A stretch of DNA of 64,000 nt from positions 10,053,260 to 10,117,259 of the forward strand of contig JARUPZ010000005.1 in assembly GCA_031213475.1 (NCBI GenBank), given 5' to 3'. A model generated the notes under the pieces. The model saw nothing but the letters and a program-made list of their open reading frames with translations, was not told the origin of the DNA and made no database searches. Each line of letters starts with the position of its first letter. Position 1 is the first letter of the stretch. Shown here piece after piece: positions 35,090-46,544 of this stretch. The position numbers and the translations under genes are program-made. The stretch comes from Nereocystis luetkeana. Lineage: Eukaryota; Sar; Phaeophyceae; Laminariales; Laminariaceae.

Positions 35090-35670
35090 GTGGGTGCAGC
35101 TCTGGGATTAAAACCAAAAGCGGCCTTGGCGTGGCGAAAACGACCTGTCTCCAATTCTAGCGTATGTGACCAGCAGCGAGCAATGCTCCCGGAAAGAAGT
35201 AGCGCGAGCTTGTTGCAAGTTAACGGCCAGCGGGGGCTGAGGGGGGGGGCGTGATATTGGAAAGGTCGGGTCGATTCCGTATAGACAGGAGCCGGCTGAT
35301 CGTTGGGTGTTCATGCGTGTTACTGGTATGAAACTGGCGGGTGGGCGCGGGCAGCAAGCACTGCGACCGTTTCGGTCGTATGTCGAACCGAAGCTAGCAG
35401 CAGGCTGAATGTCAAAACACGCTCAGACAGGGCATGCCTTACTCTCGCGCTGCTGGGTGCTCGTCAGCCGTGTCGCGTGAGCTGGTGGAAGGGCGGTGAT
35501 AAACTCTCAAACCTGCGTGTTTGGTGTTCGGAGATTTACGTTTTTTTGTCGGAGGTTTTCGGCATTCTGACGATGCAGATCTCCGGCTTCTTCACGCTTC
35601 CCATACTTCCAGTGATGGCGTAGTCTCCGGTTTCTCTTTTTTTTTTCTTCCTCGTCTAACGACATCTGTT
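35090..35670. other. Gene-free stretch
   Basis: No recognised gene or repeat. Confidence 0.4.
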
Positions 35671-35674
35671 TGTC

Positions 35675-35830
35675 GTAGCGTGGGTAGGCACAATTAGACG
35701 CGAGTCTACGAGGGAAGAAAAAGTGTTGAACTCTTTCCCCGTGATAAAAACGCACGGCAGGTACCTTGATGGGGATTGGGGGAGAATAGCCTATTTGTTG
35801 TGACCCCGGATCTGTGTCCAGCTGTACATA
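35675..35830 (+). mobile_element. SINE-2 copy, truncated
   Basis: Begins GTAGCGTGGGTAGGCACAAT and shares GACGCGAGTC..CGAGGGAAGAAAA, GATAAAAACG, GTGACCCCGGATCTG with the better copies at 37640 and 62160. The 5' tRNA-like head is absent. Confidence 0.6.
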
Positions 35831-36469
35831 CTGTACTTACGACTACGAGTAGGAGTGAGGGAGCAGGAGCAAGAGAGAGGCGAAAAACATAATTGGGGGG
35901 TGGAAAATAAGAAGCTAGCTGAGGACGACCTCCATACGAGAGGAGCCCCAGGTGTTTTAGGGTCGCCGCGAGATGCCTGATCGTAACTGCCTCCCATTGT
36001 ATCGCAGTCAACAATACTGTGGTTAAACCCTACTGCTGGTACACGTCGAAGGCGGCGACAATGCGCATGTGGTCTGCCCTTGCCCAGCGCTGGCGCCCTC
36101 TTCTTCCTTGAGGGAGCAAGGGGCGAGCCATCTCGCCGCACCTTGCTATGTGCGTACCAAATGTCCGTGCATGTTGCAGTTTACGTTGCGACACTTGCAG
36201 CGGGTGCGATTTCTTCACACTATGCCTTATGGTTGCAGCCTAGGCTATAGAGAGAGAGCTGTTCGCACCGTACGCATCGGGGCTGTGTGCCCGGTACTCG
36301 CAAAATCAGTAGAAGGGGGCGGGGGGGGGGTTGCTTTGCTTCTCGTAGGGGCGTGCTTTCAAGGTGGGAGATACTGCAGCAGAGGCTCTAAGAGGTGAGT
36401 TGTGCGTCGTAGGTGGTCCGGTTGGGCCTTCTTTAGTCGGTTCAAGGGTCACATACACACAAAGGACAA

Positions 36470-36760
36470 ATCACCCGCAGATCATCTAGATATCGTTTTC
36501 ACTTGATCTAGATTTTTCAGGGCAGATAGATAGATAGATATATAGATAGATTCCTCGTATGATCTGCATGATCCGTATGGTCTGCACGATGGTCTGCACG
36601 ATCTGTATGATCTGCATGATCTGTATGATCTGTATGATCTTTCTCATGACGCCGTGAGGGAGCGGTAACATCTGCATGATCTACAGTAGTAGTAGCACTT
36701 GCTTCCTGGGTTTGACCTGTACCACGTACGTACGCTAAAATCGTTGCATAACCTCTCATG
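36470..36760. repeat. GATC-rich diverged repeat with 10-bp tandem core
   Basis: CAGATCATCTAGATATCG, then a run of GATCTGYATGATCYGTATG units (36560-36640), then TGGGTTTGACCTGTACC as in the 25.9-kb copy. Confidence 0.55.
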
Positions 36761-36802
36761 ACGGTGGTACGAGGGTGTTATCTAGGTTATCTAGGTTATC
36801 TA

Positions 36803-36907
36803 TTACGGGGGACCATAGTTAATAGGACCAAGTGTTGTTAGTAAAAACGGTTGAATATATAGCTTTTTATCTATACCATAGGTCCTATTAACTATGGTCC
36901 CCCGTAA
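36803..36907 (-). mobile_element. PAL1 MITE, complete
   Basis: 105 bp, inserted into a run of TTATCTAGG repeats, so both flanks are the same repeat and the TA target is clear. Confidence 0.88.
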
Positions 36908-37635
36908 TAGGTTATCTAGGTCATCTAGGTTATCTAGGTTATCTAGGTGTCTATTATTTGTATTATCCGATTGAATCGACGAAGCCGATGATGGCCACCT
37001 TACATCGCCTTGTTGGCACCGATGGTCGCAACAGCACGCGTAAACTACGGCAGTTGTAATATGTATGTGCATGCATGCAATTTACCCCCTTTTGGGACGT
37101 CGAGATAGCGACCACATACGCGACAATTCCGGCGTAGTCAGCGGGAGCACCCCGCAGTGGTACCGGCAAACCATGGTCAACGCGTGCCGTGCGACTCCTT
37201 GCGTCGTGCCTCGGACACCAAGTGTCAAGAATATCTCTGGTACCAAATACACACTCAGGTGGCTGACCGAAGAGGGCCTTGAGAGGCGACCGCAGAGCCG
37301 CTGCTGGACTACAGTAGTAGCTCGGGCGTCACTTGATGGATTTCAGGCTGGTGACGATGTGTCTCGTGAAGAGACCCGCAGAGATGGATGTTGACGCCCA
37401 GTGATCGTGAGATACACTTGCGTTGTTCGATAGAGTAAGAGAGAGAGAGAGAGAGAGATGTGTTGAAATGTGGCGCTCATGTGGCCGTTTTTCAAGAGAG
37501 TGGGGATGCTGGAGAGTGGTGTGGGAGAGTGAGCTCGTGGGGTGTGCATAACCTATTCTACATGGCCCCATTATATGATATGACCATGTGCCAGTACGCC
37601 GGTACGCCAGTACCCCCGTATTCCAGTATATCCTA

Positions 37636-37889
37636 TTACAAAAGGATTCAATTGTTGAGAGCGCCTTGCAGCGTGGGTAGGCACAATTCGATGCGAGTCG
37701 ACGAGGGAAGAAAAGGCTGAAATCTTCTCGCGATAAAAATGAAGGCACGTACCGTATAGCGGGAAGGGGGGAGAAGAGCCTGCTACGAGGTGGCCCCGGA
37801 TCTGAGTTACGAGTTGGAAGGAGAGAGAGAAGAAGATGGACGAAGATAATGAATGGGATGGGCAAAAAAAAAAAAAAAAAAAAAAAAAA
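37636..37889 (+). mobile_element. SINE-2 copy with poly-A tail
   Basis: Starts AAAAGGATTCAATTGTTGAG and runs to an A-rich tail of about 24 A (37866-37889). About 95% similar by eye to 62160-62400. The tail shows retroposition. Confidence 0.75.
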
Positions 37890-37892
37890 TTG

Positions 37893-38220
37893 CGGGGGGC
37901 CGGTGTCCCCGGTGACTTGGTAGGTGGTCCGCGTGCCTATCAAGATCAATTTCGTGGGTTCAAGTTTCACCGAGTGCACGCTCGTAGGGACTTTTTCTTG
38001 CATAAAAAATTGATTGGTGGAAAGCGCGAGAGCGTGAGTGAGCTACATTCGACGAAGATCGACGAGCAGTGGGAATGCTGAACCCTATGCGCGACAAAAA
38101 ATAAAGGCACGTCCCGGGGGGGAGAAGGGACGGCACCTGTGACCACGGCTTATCCAGAAGATCGCTGAGGGTAAAACCTCTTACGAGTTAGGCTGGAAAG
38201 TAAAAGTAATGATGAAAATA
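37893..38220 (+). mobile_element. SINE-1 copy, tRNA-headed
   Basis: The head has CTTGGTAGGTGGTCCGCGTGCC (A-box-like) and GTGGGTTCAAGTTTCACCG (B box). The body is shared with 50746-51085: GACTCT/ACTTTTTCTTGCATA, CATTCGACGAAGATCGACGAGCAGTGGGAAT, CCACGGCTTATCCAGAAGATCGCTGAGGGTAAA (each matches the other copy with few changes). It follows directly on the poly-A tail of a SINE-2 copy. Confidence 0.75.
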
Positions 38221-38238
38221 AAATGAAATAAAAATAAA

Positions 38239-38333
38239 ATAGTAAATAGGACCAGATATTGTTTTAGGAGAAATACGGAAATATATAGTGTTTTGTGTGT
38301 ACGGTAGGTCCTATTTACAATGGACTCCCGTAA
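38239..38333 (-). mobile_element. PAL1 MITE, left end missing
   Basis: Starts at ATAGTAAATAGGACC and ends at GACTCCCGTAA. Confidence 0.65.
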
Positions 38334-38799
38334 TATGACGTCCTATATGACGCGAGTATTAATAGTCGTACTCTAATACAATGATTATTGTTTCTCAATG
38401 ATTGTTTGTCCTACCGACAAGAATATACCGTAGATCATCGTAGATCTACCGACATCGGAACAAAATACGAACGGACGTGACAACCTTGTTGTGTTCAACC
38501 CCCCCCCCCACCCTCGATGGGGGCCTGCGCATAAAAAGTACCCACTCGATGGAAGCTATTCTGAAGTCAATGACACCAATCAATCAATCAAATGAATGAG
38601 AAGGAAGGAGCAAATACAGCAAATAAAGTAGACAAGCCGAAAGTTGGCACGGAAGGGGGGTAGACTTGGTGCATGGGTTTCCTTTTGTTTCCGAGGTTTT
38701 CTTCTTTCGGGAAAGTTATTAATGATCCATGTTGAAGATCATGCTGCACATTGTCGGATGGCAAAATAAATAATAATAATAATCAATCCATCAATGCTC

Positions 38800-39110
38800 A
38801 GACGAATACGTTCAGGCCTTAGCATTGTCAGCTGCAACGTGCGTGTACGTCCCTGATACAACCAACGCAATTAACAACACACCTTATATAATATTCAGTC
38901 CTGAAGCGTTGTCAACGGCAATGTGTGGAATATGCCACACAACAAACAGTAGAAACTAAACGTGTCTGACGTGTTCATTCCTGAGGCATAGTCAGTTCAT
39001 GTGTAGTATGATGTCCGACGGTAGGAAATTGATACTCTTCAAAACTACGAAAAATAACATTTATGTTTAGTCCCAAGCATCGTCGGTGGCAACATGTATG
39101 TGTGGAGTAT
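38800..39110 (+). repeat. Degenerate minisatellite, unit about 85 bp
   Basis: Four diverged units: TCAGGCCTTAGCATTGTCAG (38811), TCAGTCCTGAAGCGTTGTCA (38897), TCATTCCTGAGGCATAGTCA (38975) and TTAGTCCCAAGCATCGTCGG (39065), each followed by CAACRTGY-type sequence. Confidence 0.6.
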
Positions 39111-39239
39111 GTGGAAATCTCTGATAGAAAATGATTCCAGCCAATCGCTATATATATATATGTTGTTTGATACGGACAGCGAATACTACTGCTTTGCTGT
39201 ACTAACTCACACATGCTAATAATTCACATGTCACGCAGC

Positions 39240-40849
39240 TACCGAAAAAATAGCTTCTACGTGTTTATATACACTGTCTTGTCCGTTCTGAATCTCCTAC
39301 CACTCACTGTCGTACTGTTTTGATTTTATTTAATTTTTTATTATCCGGCGAAATGGTAAAAGTAAAGCTTAAGCTCATACTCTAGCTTCCGCAAAACCAA
39401 CGAGAAATCGTCCAGCACCGCTACTTCCTGGCTGGAAAGTGTGGCGTAAATTGCCCTAACTCTGAAAATCTTACGGAAGCGTTGAGAGCCAACAGTCAGT
39501 TACAGCTTAATCATACTTAAAACTAAGACATAATACATCACCAGTAAGTAACCTCCACTAGACTCCCGATCGATGTTGATGGTGATGCGGATGCTGGTGC
39601 GGATACCGATCCGATGCTGATGCCTTTAAGTGATGCCGTATGTCGTTGCAGTTGCTCCTTCCTGTATAGCTCCGTTCAACCATTCCTCCATGATGGTCCG
39701 ATAACTTTTTAGTGTATTGTAGTTATTGAAGATTCGATTTGACAACAACTATCCTCATGATCACGAAGCTTGCTGCAGTGTTCTCTTCATGTCGAACCTT
39801 CTACGCGATGTACCCTGAAGGTTTGCGTGGTGCGCAGTTCGTTGCCGAGCTTGTCGCTGCTGTAGATTTTCACGATGATCGTCCCTCATTTTATCCATTG
39901 TTGAAAAGTTGCGATGCGAATTGCTATGGGCTTGATTCCTACTATTTTGGAGTTCGTGGTGAAGTGGAGTGCTCTCCAGCTGCTTGGTTATGTATCCCGG
40001 AAAATCCTCTTCAAGTTGTTCTTGTCCAACCGCCCCAGGATTTTCGACAGGTAAATCCTTTGTTTGTTACACGTGCTGTGCACTATGGGTAGGTCCGGTA
40101 TCGATGCCGACTGCCTAGACGTATTGCTTCATCATCTGGGTCCAGCGATGATGTAGCCATGCAAGATGTTTGGAGTTTTCAGATGTTACTTTTCCGCCAC
40201 CATTCACATCTTCTGATTTCGGTGCTACAGTGCCGTCCAAAACGTTTCGGGTATCCTTGTTGTCCACTTCGTTCTTCATGAACTTGATGCGGGGGCTGTC
40301 GATGTTTCCCCAGTCCTTGTTGCCCACGTAGGCCTTGATGATCTCGTTGCATGAATCCGATGTATTGTGGTGTCTATCCGTGGTCGTCGGGAATACGGCT
40401 GGTGACTGTTCGAAGAAGGACGCCTTGCGCTGATTTCGCAGTAGCCATGTTCGCCGACATGACTATTTCAGGCTTTAACTCGGTACCCGACATTATTATT
40501 CAAACTGCAGTTATTCCGTTGCTATACTTGATGGAGCAAAGGACCAAATCCAAAGGTGTGTTAATAATGTAGAATACTTTTGATTCGTTCGTAAGACCAC
40601 CTTGAATTTCTCCCTATCTATCCAAAAGAGATTTTACGGCAACAACAGTCATGGACACTCATTTTGCGGCGAATGTTCCCCCTGAAAATGGATGACGCCC
40701 GAGTCGTGGCATGATCATGACCGGGAGCTGAACAAGATGTTTAACGCCTTGCTGGTCTTCCCCATTCATTAACGATCAAGACCGCTTTACCAAAACCTGA
40801 TACCTGGTAGGCGATAGCCGCCTGCAACTTGTATTGCCGCAGGGTCAAG
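39240..40849. other. Degenerate sequence downstream of the copia remnant
   Basis: AT-richer than its surroundings, with broken open frames on both strands (for example 39739-40092 +, 40115-40327 -). It lies where copia integrase/RT would be expected, but no catalytic motif is legible. Confidence 0.3.
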
Positions 40850-41700
40850 ATGCACGTAGCTGAGCATGCTATTCGTTACCACTCTATTATTCCTGTTAGA
40901 AGTTGATTGTCGATGAAGTGACTTGATGCGCCGCTGTCAGCAGTCATAGTGAAGCTGACGACGTCGCTTGTAACGCTTGTTATTGAGGGCCTAGCTATGA
41001 AGAAGTAGCCTTTAACGCCTTGTAATGTGGAGGAGTAGCATGAAGAGTTGAGGGTGGTGTTGTTGCCGATGCAGTTCCTTGTGTTGTAGTTGTAGCGCTG
41101 TTGTAATTTTCTACTATCAATTTTACTACTAGTAGTGCCTGCCTGCCGTAGAACCAGGTGTATGTAGTAGCCGTGTTAGCTCGAGCTGATGTTGAAGTAG
41201 TAGCCCATTTTTTCCGCTTTAAAGTTCACCATTTTTTTTTTCACTTTGTTTGTTCCGATAGTTGCCGTTCTGGTGACTGAGGTATTCTGAGTTATCATCT
41301 ACCCTGGTAGGTCTGTTCTGTACGAACTACCCAATTTCTTGGTCGCTTGGTTCGTTTCTTTCATCGAACTTTTGAGACTCTTATACTCGTAGCAGTCTTG
41401 TGCGCAGTGTCCTGGCCTTTAGCGTATATTAAGGCACTTTACATTCTTCCTGCAAGTTGTCACCATAAGACTTAGAGCTGATTCAAACCCCTTCATTTTT
41501 CTCGAAGGCCCGCTTTTTGCGATAAGATTTGCATGCAAATCACGCGTCGTACATATTGCCCAGGAGATAGATGCATGGTGGGTTGAAACTGGCATTCGAT
41601 GGGCCATCACCATAATAAACTCATGGAAGGATTCACTCTAAGCCGTGTAGGTGCATTTGATAAGAGTTTTCGAGAAGAGTGAACGCGCGGATTGTGCAAA
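40850..41700 (-). pseudogene. Degenerate Ty1/copia-like gag-protease remnant
   Basis: On the - strand, 41480-41390 reads KCLNIR-stop-RPGHCAQDCYEYK, a decayed CCHC zinc knuckle of a retrotransposon Gag. Further downstream, 40970-40890 reads FTMTADSGASSHFIDNQLLTG, the D-S-G-A active-site motif of a copia-type aspartic protease. Order and spacing (knuckle then protease) fit Ty1/copia. Frames are broken by stops. I could not identify integrase or reverse transcriptase with confidence in 39300-40850, nor LTRs. Confidence 0.6.
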
Positions 41701-41904
41701 ACACTGCGGCCACGCAATCTTGATGGCCTCTTACTACGGCAAAGTATCTCGAAGGCTTGGCGCTGCAACTCGTTGGCGAAAAGAAGTGCCGAAGAGTCTT
41801 CTAAACATCCCGATACTCATCGTATCGCGGTGTGTGACTAGATAAACCGCAACTTACGAAACATTGGCTTAACAGGCTTACCAGGTAATTATTAACATCC
41901 TTCC

Positions 41905-42275
41905 TCAGGATAGAGATGCGCGTGAAGCCGGTGGATAGTCTCGAATGCCACTAAGAAGAGTTGATGCTGGAGTTCGAATCCCACGTGTGGGTCGAACGTT
42001 TGGGTTTACTTGCCAGAATAAATACATAACGGAAGCAACTGTTGAGAGAGCTCACTGCATGCAGTAAGCGTGGGTAGGCGCAATCAATTCGATGCGAGCG
42101 GATGAGGGAAGAACGGGCCGAAGTCTTCTCGCGATAAAATTGCAAGGCAAGAACCGTACGTAGTAGCGGGGAGGAGGGAGAATACCCTGCATTCGTGACC
42201 TTGGGTCTGAGGTACGGATGTAGCAAGAAAAGAGAAAAAGAAGGCCCGCGAAGATGATAAGTGGAATGCATGAAA
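41905..42275 (+). mobile_element. SINE-2 copy with tRNA-like head
   Basis: B box GAGTTCGAATCCCACG at about 41970 is followed by GTGGGTCGAAC and TTTACTTGCCAGAATAAATA. The SINE-2 body follows (GTGGGTAGGCGCAATCAATTC, TCTTCTCGCGATAAAATTG, GGGTCTGAGGTACG). More diverged than the other copies. Confidence 0.65.
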
Positions 42276-44239
42276 CAAGACATTTAATGCGCCGAGGTGT
42301 GGTTAGGTGTTTGTTCTATAATAATAGGGGTCGTAGTAGCATTTTTCGGCCATTTTTTCATTTATTTACTGACTACTTACTACTACTGTGCAGTGAGTAG
42401 ATAGACGCTCCTCAACCGATTCTTAACACCAATCTCGCCTGACCCCCGTTCGCATTTCTTCAGCGATATATCTGTGTATGCAACTAGAAACCTACTCTTT
42501 GCTATATACCTGGAATGGTATGTATGTTGATATTGTTGCTGTTGTAGGTCGATTTCCTCATCAATTCGGATTAATGTAGGACTCGCGGACGCACTTCCCT
42601 AGGGCGTGTCAGCCCCGGAGCTCGCCGTGGGTACGCGGGCGTGGGGTGCAGATGAGGGGAAACCGGGTGCCTTGCGCCGCGGTGGACCGCGCTCGGTCCG
42701 GACACGAGCGCACAAAAACCTACCTAGGCCATCGGGCTGCTCTGCACTACGTATCGAAGGTCAGCTTTCGGGGTGGGTGACTCACGAATTGTACCTGGTG
42801 TATTGTAGACCTCCTTAGGTGAGGAGCCCCAAAAAAGTAGGTGCTACCGCTACCGCACAGCATGCGTCTGCTTGCCAATAAATAGATAACCGGCTCGGGG
42901 TCTCCAAGGGAGGAGGTGTTAGGCTCCAGGGGTGACGGTAGAAGATATGCCTGAACTCTATCGCGTTTCGTGCACAACGTGCGGAGCTCTACATACACCT
43001 TACCCGAAGACTGTCTCTCTGTCTGGGAGAAAATTTGTACCAGGTACAGAAACCGATTTTTTGTTTTATTTCCCATCCCATCCCGGAGGGCCCCCAAAAA
43101 AACAGAACTAACTGCTGGATCAAAAATCCATTTAAAAAACAAAATCTTTGTCCTTTTTGGCCACGGGGAGTACCAGGAAACCATTTCCCCCCCAACAAAT
43201 CCCCAAACAATCCTACATAAACGTTTCCTACATAACTTCCTAGATGAAAACAAACCAGAGGCATTCGTGTGCGAAATAGCCGGTTAGAAACCGGAACAAC
43301 GTGGCGCAACCTTTCCCTGCACCCCTGCTGACGAGCGCATCGTGGCGCACACAAGCACGCAGAACGGACTTATGAGTTCCGCGGAGATTGCAGCAGCAGT
43401 CACAGCAGTACCTCTCATATGCAGGCTTGACTGTATAGCCACTACTGCCACAAGAGCCAAGGCTGTGAAGATCCCGCGTAGATATCGTCGAAGTGGAAAC
43501 AACTTCGGGGGCGGCCTTGACGTGGCACCGGGGAAGTAGTGGGAGGAATAACCTACCGTAGGTAATTGCTCATCTCAGATAGTCAGTTCAATATTGATAC
43601 CTGGTACGATTCAGACTATCATGTGTTCAAAACGAACAACGAGGGGTTGGCGGTTTTCGCATGGCCGGCTCTCTATGAGGACAAGCGAGGAAGTGCATCG
43701 TTTACGTCAGCACAATTGACAAGGAGGAGCACTGTTTTTTCGCGTTCTAGTGTCGTCTATATATATAGCATAGTCTTGGGGTCGCACTTCCGCTCAGGTG
43801 TTCTCTTCCGGGTCAAGGCTATAGTGTTTTAATACTGCCTTGAATCAGGCTGAAATCCCGGCATTTACCTGGGTTCAAGTATTATTGGAATCGTATTCGT
43901 AGCACTTACTTGGGAGGCGCATCTTGAATTAAAAATCGGGGGTCTTCCCAGCGAGGCGCGAGCTTGGCTCTCAGCCTCCGTGGCGTGCGCGAATTTCAAA
44001 GGAAGAACGCTGCTTGCTCTTCTTCTCCATAAAAACAAAGAAACACACGTGAGTGAGTACCAACGAGTACCGACTTAATTATTTAATAGGCAAACCTGTC
44101 CAGGGATACAAGCGCCTCGACCTTGATCTTGACTACCTGGTAACTATTCTAGGACACACATCGAACATTAAAACAAGAAAAATTCCACATTATTATTAGG
44201 ATCGACTTGTATTATTGGAAGAAGTGCACGAAGTTAGGC
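42276..44239. other. Gene-poor stretch
   Basis: A GC-rich patch at 42600-42740 and an open frame ending at 43540 (+; AEIAAAVTAVPLICRL...RRSGNNFGGGLDVAPGK) are the only parts with some coding look. No family recognised, no splice model built. Confidence 0.3.
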
Positions 44240-44690
44240 AATTCTCCATATATATTTGATTCGAACAAAATGTGGCAGCTATTGATCTTCCAGTATGCTC
44301 CAGCTTCACCATTTCTAGCTTAAACGTGAAGGTGTTACCCCCTGAGCTACAGGGGCAAAATATCGATCGATTACCCAGCCCAGGGTAATCCTTACAACCC
44401 TCTCCCCCCCCCTCTAAACGGCGGCATCTTTGGGGCGTCAGAACCGTGTATACCTCTGTACACTGACCTACCCTCTCCTTCGTTTCATTACCTTGGAGAA
44501 CCAGGGAGATGTGTGTTTGTGCTTGTGTTTTTTCAGGCACGCGCAAGCGTCTCTGTAAAAAAAGAAACGTTCGAAGTGAGGTTCGAACCCGTGACCTGGA
44601 CGACGTCAAATTTTAATGTGAAGGGGTTGCCTACTACTACTGAGCTATCGGGGTAAAAGACCGATCGATTGCCCAGCCCAGGGTAATCCT
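44240..44690 (-). mobile_element. SINE-D copy 1, dimeric tRNA-derived SINE
   Basis: Read on the - strand: a conserved lead GGATTACCCTGGGCTGGG, then a tRNA-like unit with A box GATAGCTCAGTAG (about 44650) and B box GGGTTCGAACC (about 44590). After a 200-bp spacer come the same lead again (44391) and a second unit with CTGTAGCTCAGGGGGTAAC (about 44355). The second unit is truncated before a clear B box. Homologous to the + strand copy at 48.7-49.05 kb. Confidence 0.7.
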
Positions 44691-45932
44691 TATATCACTA
44701 AGGCCTGCACAGACAAACACCGTGTTTACGGACTGGTTCCCGGTGGCGCTGGCTGACATATACACATCATCGCATTGGGTCACACGGGAGGCCGCGCAGG
44801 CCGCACACGGTATGCATTTAAATTTCCTTCTGTTCTCAATCGTCACAACGGATGTGAAAGAGACTGAAAACAAGCAACAAGCACGTCGCGCTAGCTGTAT
44901 ACTATATCAAGCGCAATACCTTGGGCACGAGGTACCTCCTGAATCTTGTCAGAGAAAAAATCGAGCTGTTTTGTTCTTTGGCTCGCCAGCGGGGAGGGGG
45001 GGGCAGGGATATGTTTTTGGGCCCTCCCGTCCCATCCGCCAAGTTCACCCTAATGTGTACTTCTCCAGCTACTGTACCCGCCTTTCGGAATTCAGATCCA
45101 GGCTCACGTAGCCCCCCCCCCCCCCCCTGGTGCAACGATGATGGGCAACTCCAAGGGCTACGACTATAACGCATATAATAGTTGGACACAAACGGGATTG
45201 TCATAATAAAAGGACTTGGAACTGTCTGCGGCTCCCAGGTCGAGGACCCTCGCCAGTCATAACGTTTTCGGACCAAACATACCCCTCTAGCGTATGCACA
45301 TGCATACTAGTCGCGTGGTTCATGGTTCTCAGATTGATGGACCCGCGGGAAAAAATGGCCGCAACCGCTCGTGCGAAACGACTGCACCACGCAGGGGAAC
45401 ATGGCAGTACGTGGGACATGCGAATAAGGTATACCGTTACCTGCCTTGAACTTTAGGCTTTGAGCCTTTCTATCTTGCCCTCGTGGCCTTAGCACCCCAC
45501 CCCCCTCCAGGCCAATCCTAGGAAATTCTTGGCTCCGAGGTTTCAAAGCAGCCCCCCTCCCCCCTCCCCCGACTGCGGGATACAACTATATATATATATA
45601 CTTGTATAATATATATAGAGAGAAAGTAAGTGCAAGAAGGAACCTTTAAAAAGGGGGAAAAGGGATATATATCCGTTGATTCAGAGAGGAAGGTGCTGTT
45701 GAAGAGGGACTACTGCTGCTGCTGCTGCGGCAGCATAAGATGTTCGATTCAAATCGGAATGGAACATGCACGATACTTTACCGGAGGGTGCATTTAACAG
45801 CCATATGCTTTCGTGTCTGTAGCGCGAAGACGTGGTATCCGCACTTACTTACTTTCTTTCTTCCACCGCTCGCCGACACCAACACGCCGGATAAACGTTT
45901 CTTGCTTGCGATACTGCGCTGATTTTGGGGTT
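44691..45932. other. Gene-poor stretch
   Basis: An open frame at 44722-45111 (+) partly overlaps possible splice sites (GCGCAG at 44799) but gives no recognisable protein. Poly-C and TATATA tracts follow (45107-45125, 45585-45615). Confidence 0.3.
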
Positions 45933-46544
45933 CAAAGTGCTTTGACGAGGCTGCACTGTTGATCTGAGGTATTATTTTGATGCTTCGGAGATGGGTGTGG
46001 CTTGCCCTTCGGGGTTAATCGTTGTGCAGGTATTACGAGGGGCTATAGTTAATAGGACCAAATATTGTTAGTAAAATAGGTAAATATATAGGTTTTTATG
46101 TGTACTCTTGGTCCTATTTACTATCGTCCCCGGCCATATTGTAGTATGGTACGACCCCGTGATATAACGATACTGCCCGAATACATACCACTCCGGGTGT
46201 CTATCTATACAAGGTCCGCTTGGTGTCCATGTTAGTGTCAAAGTGCTTTGACGAGGCTGCACTGTTGATCTGAGGTATTCTTTTGATGCTTCGGAGATGG
46301 GTGTGGCTTGCCCTTCGGGGTTAATCGTTGTGCAGGTATTACGAGGGGCTATAGTTAATAGGACCAAATATTGTTAGTAAAATAGGTAAATATATAGGTT
46401 TTTATGTGTACTCTTGGTCCTATTTACTATCGTCCCCGGCCATATTGTAGTATGGTACGACCCCGTGATATAACGATACTGCCCGAATACATACCACTCC
46501 GGGTGTCTATCTATACAAGGTCCGCTTGGTGTCCATGTTAGTGT
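45933..46544 (+). repeat. Tandem duplication, 2 x 306 bp, containing PAL1
   Basis: 45933-46238 and 46239-46544 are identical by eye except one base (ATTATTTTG versus ATTCTTTTG). Each unit contains a diverged PAL1 copy (46033-46136 and 46339-46442). Near identity means recent duplication or an assembly duplicate. Confidence 0.9.

Noticed and set aside
34514..35160. Poly-Leu, poly-Ala and poly-Gln ORFs
   Set aside because: CAG microsatellite translated in several frames, 3' of the MYND gene.
44571..44655. Functional tRNA gene
   Set aside because: A and B boxes are present but the acceptor stem does not pair and the unit is part of a dispersed dimeric repeat.
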